Shown here one piece after another: positions 14,513-23,125 of a stretch of 43,437 nucleotides of DNA (position 1 is the first letter of the stretch; every line of letters begins with the position of its first letter). Made by a program: the position numbers and the translations under genes. The notes below the pieces were generated by a model. It ran no database searches. It was given only the letters and a program-made list of their open reading frames with translations, and had not been told where the DNA came from. The DNA comes from Gammaproteobacteria bacterium. GTDB taxonomy: Bacteria > Pseudomonadota > Gammaproteobacteria > Arenicellales > UBA868. Location of the stretch: NCBI GenBank assembly GCA_022451485.1, contig JAKUQS010000024.1:1-43437 (forward strand), written 5' to 3'.

Positions 14513-16501
14513 TTAACTATCGTCGCCACGGTGGAGATAAGAGTCTCCTTCATTTCGACTTGTATTGGGCTGGGGCATCGCAATCAACTTAGCGTTTTCG
14601 AATTCAGCCCACATCAGTTTGCGCCGGACAACACCGCTTGCATCTGAACTGAGCTGGCCCGAGAAGCCTGCATATCGAGCTTCGGGTATGGTTCGTAGAG
14701 CGATGACTCGGGAACTCAAGGCATAGGCGTCCATGCCCAGGGCAAAAAGCCGGTCAAGGGGTGTGCCGCGGTAAGTATTTGGGTTGTTCCTCCCGCCCGC
14801 GCGGAATGGGCGAGGTCCGTTGCTACGAAGAATCCAGGGCATGTCGCCCAGGATGATGCCGCCTAGATCGAGATCAGTCAGGCGATCCTGTGTTCCGTGG
14901 TAGAGGTGGCTGGTAGAGAATACGGGCAGATCGTGACCATAGAGGAAGTCAATCTGGGGATTGATCACCTGGGCTTGTGGTCGACTGCAGAACAGAAAGA
15001 TGACGTCTACGTCTTGTCGGCGGCGAGGTATGGCCTTAAACGATAGGCGATGGGTCAGGACCTTTTTAAGCGCAGCGGCACGCGCGGCACTGTGATCCAG
15101 GTGAAAAAGGCGACGAATGGCCTGAGCGGAATGGTCGCTAGTCACAGGTACGGCGGTTTGTGCGACGATTTTTCCGCCGAGTCGCGTCCAATCGTTACTG
15201 GTCGCAGTGGACACGCGGCGGCTCCAGTCTGACGCTGAAAATATGATCAATGCGCGGCGATGACCGGCTGCATAAGCGCGGCGGGCCACCTGCACGCCGT
15301 CTTGCTCGGGTGCCATCCCCAATTGATAAACATTGGGGGGCACTGAGCCTGGGTGGGTAGGGTTCCCGATTAGTAAGGTCGGTACTGGAAAACGCTTGTT
15401 GCTCACCAATTGATCTATTGCTTGCCGACCCAACGGTCCGATGATGAAGTCAGCACCCTCGGCGATGGCTTTCTCATAGATAGCCCGAATTTCTTGGTGC
15501 GCGAACCCTGTGTCGTAGACCTTGACTGTCGGCCGGTTGGGGTGATTGTCCGATTCGTGCATGAAGAGAGCGCCGCTACGAAACGCTTGCGCCTCTCCCT
15601 GGTAGCGTGAGTTTACCGGCAGTAATAAGGCGATCTGGCGTGGATATTCCATTTGGAAAGGCGCATCCGCCACCAGTGCTGGGAGTACATATCGACTGGC
15701 AGGATGATCAGGATAGCGTTTCTGCCAATCGGCCAACGCGAGGGACTGTCCATACCGATCGAAACGATGTTGCTGGTGTACTTCAACCAGGTGAATCCAA
15801 TGTAGGAGCGCGAGATCCGTTGTGTCCGCCTGCAGTTTGCGTAGCGATTGTGTGGACAGTCCTTTCAAATGTTGCCAGAGTTGTTTGTAGCCGTTGCCTC
15901 GTAGTATTGGGCTTGAAGGCAATGTCCCGAGACGATCTGCCATTCGTAATGCATCGTCATATCGACCGAGTATTAGCAGTAGATTGAGTTCTAGGCGATT
16001 GTATGTCTGTTGGTCACGCGCTTTGCGATGAGCGAGTCTTGCTGAATTGTGCAGGCGATTGAGCGCGCTTTCGGGTTTGCCGGCGAGAGTGAGAGCCCGC
16101 ACGTGCAGGTATTCGATAGCAAGCGTGTTTTCTTTGTTTCGGCGCTTTCGATAGGTGTGAATCAGGGCGATCGCTTTTTGGGCTTTGCCCTGGTCGAGTA
16201 GTCGCTGGGTTGCCTGGATCAGGGACTTGGTGCGTTGAAGTCTGGGTTGGCTTAAGGCGTATTCAAGATGGGACCAGGCGGGTAGCACCGAAACTGTTTT
16301 AGGCTGTGTTGGGTTGGTTGAACTAAGCGAAATTTTCGGCGCCGGACGGATGTCGGTAGCCTGTTCTTGTGACGTCGCGGCGAGTGGTTTGGAGGCGCCC
16401 GCGGGAGGTGTGCTTGTTGTGGCCGCACATCCGCCGAGCAGCAGTGCGGCCCCGCTGGCCACTAGCCCGCCGCAAACGCGCTTTCCGACAGCGTGACTCA
16501 T
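14513..16501 (-). CDS. lpoA: Outer-membrane lipoprotein activator of PBP1a
   Basis: LpoA is an outer-membrane lipoprotein that reaches through the periplasm to activate the peptidoglycan synthase PBP1a. The 662-residue protein has a lipoprotein signal peptide with lipobox LGGC, lipidated at C25. A TPR-like helical N-domain (about 70-270) is followed by a type-I periplasmic-binding-protein-like C-domain (about 275-640; QIALLLPVNSRYQGEAQAFRSG, GPLGRQAIDQLV). It is the first gene of the lpoA-yraN-isomerase-dolP-hldE group and is divergent from rsmI, 86 bp apart, the arrangement common in gammaproteobacteria. Confidence 0.95.
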   Translation of the reverse strand: MSHAVGKRVCGGLVASGAALLLGGCAATTSTPPAGASKPLAATSQEQATDIRPAPKISLSSTNPTQPKTVSVLPAWSHLEYALSQPRLQRTKSLIQATQRLLDQGKAQKAIALIHTYRKRRNKENTLAIEYLHVRALTLAGKPESALNRLHNSARLAHRKARDQQTYNRLELNLLLILGRYDDALRMADRLGTLPSSPILRGNGYKQLWQHLKGLSTQSLRKLQADTTDLALLHWIHLVEVHQQHRFDRYGQSLALADWQKRYPDHPASRYVLPALVADAPFQMEYPRQIALLLPVNSRYQGEAQAFRSGALFMHESDNHPNRPTVKVYDTGFAHQEIRAIYEKAIAEGADFIIGPLGRQAIDQLVSNKRFPVPTLLIGNPTHPGSVPPNVYQLGMAPEQDGVQVARRAYAAGHRRALIIFSASDWSRRVSTATSNDWTRLGGKIVAQTAVPVTSDHSAQAIRRLFHLDHSAARAAALKKVLTHRLSFKAIPRRRQDVDVIFLFCSRPQAQVINPQIDFLYGHDLPVFSTSHLYHGTQDRLTDLDLGGIILGDMPWILRSNGPRPFRAGGRNNPNTYRGTPLDRLFALGMDAYALSSRVIALRTIPEARYAGFSGQLSSDASGVVRRKLMWAEFENAKLIAMPQPNTSRNEGDSYLHRGDDS

Positions 16502-16587
16502 GAGATGAGTATAGCGGATAGACTCGTACCCATTGGAAGCACAGGCTGGCCGACTGATCAGTTACCGCGTGACAGGAGACCTTTGTT

Positions 16588-17457
16588 TTGAAGTTATTAA
16601 GCAGTCAGATCAGTGCGGGCACCCTTTATGTGGTGGCGACCCCGATTGGCAATCTGTTCGACATGGGACAACGAGCTATCGCAGTACTGGGTGGCGTCGA
16701 TCTCGTCGCGGCTGAGGACACGCGACATACTCAAAAATTGTTGAGGCACTATGGGATTTCAGCGCAATTGGTATCGTTACATGAGCACAATGAGCGCAAA
16801 CGGGTGGGGGAACTGATAGCGCGCTTAAGAAACAAGGACAGTATCGCACTGGTTAGTGATGCGGGCACACCATTGGTGAGCGATCCGGGATTTCTCTTGG
16901 TCGAACAAGCTGTGCGTGAAGATCTGCCCGTCAGAGCAGTGCCAGGCCCCAGCGCGGTGGTTGCGGCGCTGTCTGTGTGTGGCTTGCCGACAGATCGATT
17001 CGTTTTTGAGGGGTTTCTTCCAACCAAGTCGGGGGCGCGGCGGACTCATTTGGCTCGTTGTGTTAATGAATCTCGCACCCTTGTGTTTTTTGAGGCCAGT
17101 CGACGTCTACCCAGCACGTTGGCTGATATGGTGTCGGTGTTTGGACCGTGTCGCGAAGTTTCACTTGTGCTTGAGATCAGTAAGATCTATGAACGGATCA
17201 GTCTTGCACCGGTGGGTGAGTTATGTCGCCGGCTGGAAGACGGTGAATGGGTCGGTCGCGGTGAATGTGTGCTGATTGTTTCGGGTGTGGAGCATATAGA
17301 AGCGATCGAAACCGATGCCGACAGACTAGTAGCGGCCTTAATGCCCCACCTGTCACCGCGCCGGGTGGCCGAAGTGGCTGCCGAGATTGCAGGCGGTGGT
17401 AAGAATATGTTTTACCGTAAAGTCTTGTCTGCAGTGTCTTCGGGAAGGCGAGATTGA
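16588..17457 (+). CDS. rsmI: 16S rRNA 2'-O-methyltransferase (C1402)
   Basis: RsmI methylates the 2'-OH of C1402 in the 16S rRNA decoding centre using SAM. The 289 residues show the tetrapyrrole-methylase fold: LYVVATPIGNLFDMGQRAI near the N-terminus, then AEDTRHTQKLLRHYGI, SDAGTPLVSDPGFLLV and VPGPSAVVAALSVCGL. TTG 16588 is taken as the start because AGGAG (16574-16578) sits 9 nt upstream and the conserved domain starts 12 residues later. It ends 44 bp before rnpB. Confidence 0.95.
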   Translation: MKLLSSQISAGTLYVVATPIGNLFDMGQRAIAVLGGVDLVAAEDTRHTQKLLRHYGISAQLVSLHEHNERKRVGELIARLRNKDSIALVSDAGTPLVSDPGFLLVEQAVREDLPVRAVPGPSAVVAALSVCGLPTDRFVFEGFLPTKSGARRTHLARCVNESRTLVFFEASRRLPSTLADMVSVFGPCREVSLVLEISKIYERISLAPVGELCRRLEDGEWVGRGECVLIVSGVEHIEAIETDADRLVAALMPHLSPRRVAEVAAEIAGGGKNMFYRKVLSAVSSGRRD

Positions 17458-17501
17458 TGTGCTGCTTGATATTGAAGTAGGTAGGTATTATTTTCGCCCG
17501 T

Positions 17502-17889
17502 GGGGAGTCGGCCGGGCGATCGCAGTTTCGCGGCTGTAGCCATCGTCAGCGTTGGTAGACGGTGCGAGACTGAGGAAAGTCCGGGCTCCATAGGACGGGG
17601 TGCCAGGTAACGCCTGGGCGGCGCGAGTCGACGGACAGTGCCACAGAAAATATACCGCCAGGCAACGAGGCCACAACTTATTGCTTGGTAAGGGTGAAAT
17701 GGTGCGGTAAGAGCGCACCGCGTGCGTGGCAACACGAACGGCAGGGTAAACCCCACCCGGAGCAAGACCAAATAGGAATCCATGGGCGTGGTCCGCGCCG
17801 GATTCGGGTAGGTCGCTAGAGGTGTGCGGTGACGCACACCCCAGATGAATGGTCGCCTTTGACAGAACCCGGCTTACAGGCCGACTCCT
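17502..17889 (+). ncRNA. rnpB: RNase P RNA, bacterial type A
   Basis: This is the catalytic RNA that matures tRNA 5' ends. Conserved blocks are in order: GAGGAAAGTCCGGGCTCCAT (17569-17588), the AGGTAACGCCTGGGC stretch (17605 on), AAGGGTGAAATGGTGCGGTA (17690 on), the AACCCCACCCGGAGCAAGA block and AGAACCCGGCTTACAGGCCG near the 3' end. The 5' GGAGTCGGCC pairs with the 3' GGCCGACTCC to close helix P1, which sets both ends. The length of about 388 nt is close to E. coli (377). A promoter could lie at TTGATA (17466) with TATTAT (17486), but the 14-bp spacing is poor. No terminator directly follows. Confidence 0.97.
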
Positions 17890-17924
17890 TTTGTTGAAAA
17901 CCTTGCATTTCAATACGTTAGGGG

Positions 17925-17954
17925 TTGACAGTCGGATTCAACCGCGAATATAGT
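17925..17954 (+). promoter_or_regulatory. Strong sigma70-type promoter of the dcw cluster (Pmra)
   Basis: The -35 is a perfect TTGACA (17925-17930) and the -10 is TATAGT (17949-17954), with 18 bp between them. The expected start is near 17961, about 270 nt before mraZ. It is the only strong promoter seen ahead of mraZ and would drive the leader and probably the cluster. Confidence 0.75.
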
Positions 17955-17977
17955 GGCTTTTTGTGGAATTATGTGTT

Positions 17978-18006
17978 GAATTTAGGTAAATAATTGCGAA
18001 TTTAGG
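17978..18006 (+). repeat. Direct repeat GAATTTAGG, 20-bp period
   Basis: GAATTTAGG occurs at 17978-17986 and again at 17998-18006, exactly 20 bp (about two helical turns) apart, just downstream of the predicted Pmra start. The phasing suggests a pair of protein-binding half-sites, but no regulator can be named. Confidence 0.45.
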
Positions 18007-18061
18007 CAGTTATTGGCCAGCAACTGTGTGGGAGAGCCACTAGTGTTCGAAGTGTTAAAAA

Positions 18062-18152
18062 GCCCGCAAAGACCGCCGTGGGTGGCGGCCAATCCACCCT
18101 TATCCTCCGATGGTGATTGCCGGGCCTCTATACGAGGCCCGGCATTTTCTTC
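18062..18152 (+). terminator. Attenuator-like hairpin set ending in an intrinsic terminator, mraZ leader
   Basis: GCCGGGCCTC (18119-18128) and GAGGCCCGGC (18134-18143) form a perfect 10-bp GC-rich stem with a 5-nt loop, followed by ATTTTCTT. Upstream, CCGCC (18073-18077)/GGCGG (18084-18088) and GGGTGG (18080-18085)/CCACCC (18094-18099) are overlapping hairpins that exclude each other. GCCCG (18062-18066) could pair with CGGGC (18121-18125) of the terminator stem. The set lies between Pmra and mraZ. It may attenuate the dcw operon, or may simply end rnpB or leader transcripts. Confidence 0.6.
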
Positions 18153-18190
18153 GTTGCCTCTGGACTGTGTCTGTGCAGACGAGCTGTCGA

Positions 18191-18215
18191 TGGGTGCGTT
18201 GACTGATCGTTGGGT
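18191..18215 (+). promoter_or_regulatory. Candidate MraZ operator (TGGGT boxes)
   Basis: TGGGT at 18191-18195 and at 18211-18215 are in a 10-bp register, with a degenerate middle box (GACTG, 18201-18205). E. coli MraZ is known to bind TGGGN direct repeats with 5-nt spacers ahead of its own gene. This array ends 16 bp before the mraZ ATG. Single TGGG boxes also occur at 18029 and 18079. Confidence 0.55.
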
Positions 18216-18231
18216 TAGGGGGGGGTAAAGC

Positions 18232-18690
18232 ATGTTTCGCGGGGCAAGTTCGCTCAACATGGACAGCAAGGGTCGTCTCGGTGTGCCGACCAAATACCGT
18301 GATCCCCTGCGGGAGCGATGCGCGGGCAGACTGGTACTGACGGTTAATAACACCCGTGAACGTTGTCTATGGCTTTACCCGCATGATGAATGGGAGCAGG
18401 TAGAACGCAAAGTTGTTGATCTGCCCAGTTTCGATGCCTCAGCGCAGGCGCTTAAAAGATTCCTCATCGGCTATGCCACTGATTGCGAACTCGATAGTGC
18501 GGGTCGGGTGAGAGTGTCCGCCCCGCTTCGAGAATTCGCCGGATTGGAAAAACGCGTAGTCATGATTGGTCAGGGTAATAAGTTTGAGATTTGGGATGAA
18601 TCGTGCTGGAACAAGCGGTGCGACGAATGGTTGGTTAAGGAGCTAGAGCCAGGCCCCTTACCGGTAGAACTCGAGACATTGTCGCTGTAA
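18232..18690 (+). CDS. mraZ: Transcriptional regulator MraZ
   Basis: MraZ is the conserved first gene of the dcw cluster; it forms a ring-shaped oligomer with AbrB-like folds and represses its own operon. The 152-residue length is usual. Two MraZ repeats are visible: MFRGASSLNMDSKGRLGVPTKYR at the start, and LKRFLIGYATDCELDSAGRVRVSAPLREFA in the second half, each with the DxKGR/DSAGR turn. The ribosome-binding site lies in an eight-G run (18218-18225), 6 nt before ATG. TGGGT boxes directly upstream fit autoregulation. The next gene, rsmH, starts 13 bp after its stop codon. Confidence 0.97.
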   Translation: MFRGASSLNMDSKGRLGVPTKYRDPLRERCAGRLVLTVNNTRERCLWLYPHDEWEQVERKVVDLPSFDASAQALKRFLIGYATDCELDSAGRVRVSAPLREFAGLEKRVVMIGQGNKFEIWDESCWNKRCDEWLVKELEPGPLPVELETLSL

Positions 18691-18703
18691 GCCAACAGAG
18701 CCC

Positions 18704-19654
18704 ATGTCAACTGCCGGGCACACATCAGTTATGGTGAAAGAGGTCGTAGAGGCGCTAAACATCCGACCGGATGGAACCTATGTGGATGCGACGTTTGGTC
18801 GTGGGGGCCATACACGTGCCATTCTCGAGTGTTTGGGTCCCGCGGGTCGTGTTTTGGCTATTGATCGTGATCCCGACGCGTGTCGTTATGGTCACGAGGT
18901 GTTCGCCAACGAACCTCGTATGCTGTTGGTCCAGGCGCGTTTCTCTGATCTTGCGGAAATCATTGAAAGGGAGGGGTTGCGCCAACGTATAACGGGCATG
19001 GTGTTTGATCTCGGGGTTTCTTCGCCGCAACTCGATAACGCTTCGCGAGGTTTCAGTTTTCAAAAGCAAGGCCCATTAGATATGCGGATGGATTTTTCGA
19101 CGGGTGAGACTGTTGCCGACTGGCTGTCAGCGGTAGAAGAAGGTGAGTTGGTTAGGGTTTTGCGCGAACTTGGCGAGGAACGCTATGCCAAACGCATTGC
19201 TCGAGCTGTGGTGAGTGCACGACAGCATGTACCGTTAACAACAACCACAGAGCTTGCGGCATTGATTTCACAATGCATTCCAACCTCCGAGCCTGGCAAG
19301 CATGCGGCGACCCGCACGTTCCAGGCGCTGCGTATTAAGGTAAACGGGGAACTTGATGAGCTCGACGTAATTCTTTCCCAGATCGAGTCGTTACTGTCGG
19401 TTAATGGGCGTCTTGTCGTAATCAGTTTCCATTCGTTGGAAGATCGTAGAGTTAAACGGTTTTTTCGTCGTTGCGCCCGTGGTGATGAGTATCCACCTGA
19501 CTTGCCAATCACGCGAGATCAAATTCGGCCTACGTTGCGATTGGTTGGTAAGTTGCTCAGGCCGACCAGCGTAGAAGTGGACCTTAATCCTCGAGCACGC
19601 AGCGCAGTAATGAGGGTGGCCGAGCGTACCGGCGAGAAGATTTTATGCGCTTGA
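18704..19654 (+). CDS. rsmH: 16S rRNA m4C1402 N4-methyltransferase
   Basis: RsmH (MraW) adds the N4-methyl group to C1402 of 16S rRNA, the same nucleotide that RsmI, encoded about 1.3 kb upstream, methylates on the ribose. The 316 residues show the SAM site YVDATFGRGGHTRAIL, then AIDRDPDA, FDLGVSSPQLD and the C-terminal SFHSLEDRRVKRFFR, all family signatures. It ends with a 10-bp overlap into ftsL, which suggests coupling. Confidence 0.97.
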   Translation: MSTAGHTSVMVKEVVEALNIRPDGTYVDATFGRGGHTRAILECLGPAGRVLAIDRDPDACRYGHEVFANEPRMLLVQARFSDLAEIIEREGLRQRITGMVFDLGVSSPQLDNASRGFSFQKQGPLDMRMDFSTGETVADWLSAVEEGELVRVLRELGEERYAKRIARAVVSARQHVPLTTTTELAALISQCIPTSEPGKHAATRTFQALRIKVNGELDELDVILSQIESLLSVNGRLVVISFHSLEDRRVKRFFRRCARGDEYPPDLPITRDQIRPTLRLVGKLLRPTSVEVDLNPRARSAVMRVAERTGEKILCA

Positions 19655-19914
19655 TCATTCTACTTAGCATGGTCGTCTTCTCGAATGCGTTGACAGTAGT
19701 CTATATACGCCAGGAAAACCGTGATGTCTTCCGAGAGGTCGTGGCACGAGAAGAGCAGCGTGATCGACTGAACAGCGAATGGGGCCAGCTCCAGGTTGAG
19801 CAAGCCACCTGGGCCAGACATGACCGTGTTGAGATGGTAGCGAAGCGCGATCTGCACATGATTGCCCCGTCGCTTGCAGATGTCATGGTGGTCCAATTAC
19901 GAGAACGTTACTGA
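19645..19914 (+). CDS. ftsL: Cell division protein FtsL
   Basis: FtsL is a small bitopic membrane protein that, with FtsB and FtsQ, links early division proteins to FtsWI. The 89 residues consist of a very short cytoplasmic start, one membrane helix (about 3-20, LIILLSMVVFSNALTVVYI) and a periplasmic coiled coil (about 22-75) rich in charged heptads, ending in HMIAPSLADVMVV. The N-terminus is shorter than in E. coli (121 residues). It overlaps rsmH by 10 bp and ftsI by 1 bp. Identity rests on topology and position, since FtsL sequence is poorly conserved. Confidence 0.92.
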   Translation: MRLIILLSMVVFSNALTVVYIRQENRDVFREVVAREEQRDRLNSEWGQLQVEQATWARHDRVEMVAKRDLHMIAPSLADVMVVQLRERY

Positions 19915-21647
19915 TGGCACGTGACCGTAGAAAAAAACCCAAGCACTTGTTTTTTCAGGGTCGGCATTGGTTTGTATTGGTCTGTTTGGTGATGGGGACT
20001 ATGGCGCTTGCCGTTCGTGGACTTTATGTCCAGGTAATCGACAATGATTTATTACAGGCTGAAGGGTTGGAGCGGCAGGTCCGAGTACTGAAGATGGTGC
20101 CTGCGCGTGGAAAAATTCTTGATCGGCGCGGGCATGTGTTAGCGGTTAGCACGCCGGTTGATGCGATCTGGGCGCATCCAGCGTCACTTCGTCAGGCGCG
20201 GGCAGATTGGCCGCGCCTGGCAGATACGCTTGGCATGGAGACGGCAGACATTGATCGAATTCTAGAACGCAACATCAACAAAGGATTCGTCTACATAAAG
20301 CGTAGTTTGTCCCCCGCTTTAGCGACTCACGTTGTAGGGCTTGGAGTGCGTGGCGTGGCTCGCCAGAGGGAGTATCACCGTTACTATCCGGCTGGCCGAA
20401 TCGCAGGTCATGTGCTTGGCTTTACCGATGTCGATGACAAGGGTCAGGAGGGGGCTGAACTTACTTTTGAGAACCATCTAGGTGGCGTGGCAGGGCAAAA
20501 ACGGGTTCGTCGGGATCGGCGCGGACAGACCGTTGAAAACCTGGATCAGCTTTCTCCGGTTCATCATGGACGCGAATTGCGCTTAAGCATTGACGTTCGT
20601 ATCCAAGCCGCCGCACATCAGGCATTGGCCCGGACTTTGGTGGAACACGAGGCAGTTGGGGGGACGGCGATGGTGCTAGACAGTCGCACGGGAGAGATCC
20701 TAGCCATGGTTAATCTGCCCGAATTCAATCCCAACGATCGTTCAACATTTAACACGCATGTTATGCGCAATCGAGCGGTAACGGACATATTTGAGCCAGG
20801 ATCGACGGTTAAGCCGTTTACTTTATCGTTAGCACTGCAGAGCGGAATTTTTACTCCCGATACCCAGATTCCCACCAGCCCGGGCGTGCTTGTGTTGAAT
20901 CGACATCGTATTCGAGACATTCACGATTATGGAGTGTTGAGTCTGACGAATGTGTTGGTGAAATCAAGCAATATCGGGACAGCCAAGATCGCGCTTGAAC
21001 TCAATCCGAGCCAGCTCGTTGCTACCCTTCAGTCGGTTGGGTTTGGCCGGTTAACTGGGGTCGAGTTGCCTGGAGAGCGAAGTGGGGTGTTGCAGTCCAA
21101 AGAGCGGTGGCGCTTAAGCGAGCACGCGACGCTATCTTATGGTTACGGGTTGTCGGTGACTGCATTGCAGCTGGCCCGTGCCTATATGGTCCTGGCTAAC
21201 GGTGGTGTACTGAAGCCGATCACTATTCGTCGACGAGAGGAATTGCCGCGCGGGGAGCGAGTTCTGCCAAGTGATGTCGTGGGTCAAATTAATCAGATGC
21301 TTGAGCATGTTGTTGTTAAGGGGACGGGCAAGAGTGCCAGACTGCCATCATATCGGGTCGCAGGAAAGACCGGTACGGTCAGAAAAATCAATCCTGAAGG
21401 TGGTTATTTGGAAGGTCATTGGCGCGCGTTGTTTGCCGGATTTGCGCCGGCCAACGATCCGCAATTCGTCGCGGTCGTCATGATTGATGACCCCAGAGGA
21501 GAGTTCTATTACGGCGGCGAGGTAGCGGCCCCCGTCTTTCGGGACATCATGGCAACTGCGCTGAGACTTTACTCGATACCCGGCGATATTGAGCCCGAAG
21601 GACGTGAAGTGGTTGTGACGCCGCAATCGAAACAGAGTGGGGCATGA
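19914..21647 (+). CDS. ftsI: Septal peptidoglycan transpeptidase FtsI (PBP3)
   Basis: FtsI crosslinks septal peptidoglycan with FtsW. The 577 residues comprise a short cytoplasmic tail, one membrane helix (about 18-40, FVLVCLVMGTMALAVRGLYV), the non-catalytic pedestal domain (RGKILDRRG, GRIAGHVLGF), and the transpeptidase domain. The catalytic motifs are S297-TVK, S351-S-N353 and K485-TG. The start ATG shares one base with the ftsL stop, and the end overlaps murE by 4 bp (ATGA). Confidence 0.97.
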   Translation: MARDRRKKPKHLFFQGRHWFVLVCLVMGTMALAVRGLYVQVIDNDLLQAEGLERQVRVLKMVPARGKILDRRGHVLAVSTPVDAIWAHPASLRQARADWPRLADTLGMETADIDRILERNINKGFVYIKRSLSPALATHVVGLGVRGVARQREYHRYYPAGRIAGHVLGFTDVDDKGQEGAELTFENHLGGVAGQKRVRRDRRGQTVENLDQLSPVHHGRELRLSIDVRIQAAAHQALARTLVEHEAVGGTAMVLDSRTGEILAMVNLPEFNPNDRSTFNTHVMRNRAVTDIFEPGSTVKPFTLSLALQSGIFTPDTQIPTSPGVLVLNRHRIRDIHDYGVLSLTNVLVKSSNIGTAKIALELNPSQLVATLQSVGFGRLTGVELPGERSGVLQSKERWRLSEHATLSYGYGLSVTALQLARAYMVLANGGVLKPITIRRREELPRGERVLPSDVVGQINQMLEHVVVKGTGKSARLPSYRVAGKTGTVRKINPEGGYLEGHWRALFAGFAPANDPQFVAVVMIDDPRGEFYYGGEVAAPVFRDIMATALRLYSIPGDIEPEGREVVVTPQSKQSGA

Positions 21648-23125
21648 TGGGTTCAGCGTTGATACCAGTCCGTACGTTAAAGCCGTTACTGGCTGGCTTT
21701 GTCGAGGTGCCGGCCGATGCAGATGTGGAGATTTCAGCGTTGGTGTTGGACAGTCGAAGTGTGACACCTGGGGCCCTTTTTCTTGGTATCCGTGGCGACC
21801 GTTTAGATGGTCGAGAATACGTGCCTGAAGCGGTGCAGGCAGGCGCTGCAGCGGTAGTCTGTGATGCCGAATGGAAAGCGCCTGATGCATTGGCAGTGCC
21901 GTGTTTCATTGTTGATGACCTGCGTCGCAAGATCGCGCTCATTGCCAATCGCTTCTATGGATTTCCATCACGCCTGTTGTGCATCGTCGGATTAACGGGC
22001 ACTAACGGCAAGACTACGTGTGGATTTCTGTTGGCTCAGGCGCTTAATCATCTCGGTCGTCGAAGTGCATTTATTGGCACCATCGGGAGCGGACTCATTG
22101 AGCAACTTGAGCCAAACCATTTAACGACACCTGATGCCATCGAGTTACAGCAGACGTTGGCAGATTTTGTGGGTCGTGATGCCAATAGTGTCTGCATGGA
22201 GGTGTCGTCGCATGCGTTGTCGCAGCACCGGGTGGAAGGGGTTGAATTTGATGTCGCTCTGTTTACAAACATCAGCCGTGATCACCTCGATTACCACCAA
22301 GATATGTCGGCTTACGTTAATGCTAAGTTAATGTTATTTCGCCGCACCGGTTTGAACATTGCGGTGATTAATCACGACGACCCGCATGAAAATATGGTGT
22401 CCAAATCGATTAAATCCGCGCGTATATGGACTTATGGCGTGCGCGAGGGAGCCGACATTTATCCGCTTTCAGTCGACAGTTCGTTCGCCGGTCTCTACTT
22501 GAGGCTTGCAACGCCCGTGGGCGAGATGAAGTTGAGAACGAGCCTTTTTGGTCAGGTGAATGTTCCAAACATTGCCGCCGTTGTAGCGACATTATTGGCT
22601 CTTGATTATCACCCCGCGGATATTGTTGATGCCATGGCTGGTGTCGTTGCGCCACCCGGGCGTATGGAGTCGTTTGAAAGAGAGCGTGGTGATCCCCGAG
22701 TGTTTGTGGATTATGCGCATACACCGGTAGCGCTTGAGGGCGCTTTGCGATCTCTTAAGGCGCACTCAAGTGGCAAGATCTGGTGCGTCTTTGGCTGTGG
22801 TGGGGAGCGTGATCGTGGGAAGCGTTCCGTGATGGGTGCTGTGGCTGATCGTTGGGCTGACGAGATTGTTTTGACCAATGATAACCCTCGCGGTGAATCG
22901 CCCGATCAAATCATCACTGATATCGAAGCGGGAATTGAAAGTCATGAGGCGTTGCGACAACCCGATCGAGCAAAGGCAATTTACCAGGCGATCAAAAACG
23001 CTGATGAAGACGATATTGTGCTGATTGCTGGCAAGGGGCATGAACAGAGCCAGCTAATTGGTAACACCTTATTCCCTTTTTGCGACCGCGAGGTCGTAAC
23101 TAATCTGCTGCGAGGAAATGCTTGA
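21644..23125 (+). CDS. murE: UDP-MurNAc-tripeptide synthetase (meso-diaminopimelate adding)
   Basis: MurE adds meso-diaminopimelate to UDP-MurNAc-L-Ala-D-Glu. The 493 residues show the Mur-ligase P-loop TGTNGKTT, the central ENISRDHLDYH-like segment (NISRDHLDYH) and, in the C-terminal domain, DNPR within TNDNPRGE. DNPR is the signature that selects diaminopimelate over lysine. Two ATGs adjoin (21644, 21647); the first overlaps the ftsI stop by 4 bp. Confidence 0.97.
   Translation: MMGSALIPVRTLKPLLAGFVEVPADADVEISALVLDSRSVTPGALFLGIRGDRLDGREYVPEAVQAGAAAVVCDAEWKAPDALAVPCFIVDDLRRKIALIANRFYGFPSRLLCIVGLTGTNGKTTCGFLLAQALNHLGRRSAFIGTIGSGLIEQLEPNHLTTPDAIELQQTLADFVGRDANSVCMEVSSHALSQHRVEGVEFDVALFTNISRDHLDYHQDMSAYVNAKLMLFRRTGLNIAVINHDDPHENMVSKSIKSARIWTYGVREGADIYPLSVDSSFAGLYLRLATPVGEMKLRTSLFGQVNVPNIAAVVATLLALDYHPADIVDAMAGVVAPPGRMESFERERGDPRVFVDYAHTPVALEGALRSLKAHSSGKIWCVFGCGGERDRGKRSVMGAVADRWADEIVLTNDNPRGESPDQIITDIEAGIESHEALRQPDRAKAIYQAIKNADEDDIVLIAGKGHEQSQLIGNTLFPFCDREVVTNLLRGNA

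Noticed and set aside
16508..16536. Promoter for lpoA with TATACT on the minus strand
   Set aside because: The start point would fall on the lpoA start codon and no -35 is present.
17412..17913. Minus-strand open frames of 141 codons
   Set aside because: They lie antisense to the RNase P RNA gene and show no protein family features.
18013..18228. 71-codon frame in the mraZ leader as a leader peptide
   Set aside because: No ribosome-binding site, unusual composition, and it runs straight through the terminator-like hairpin.
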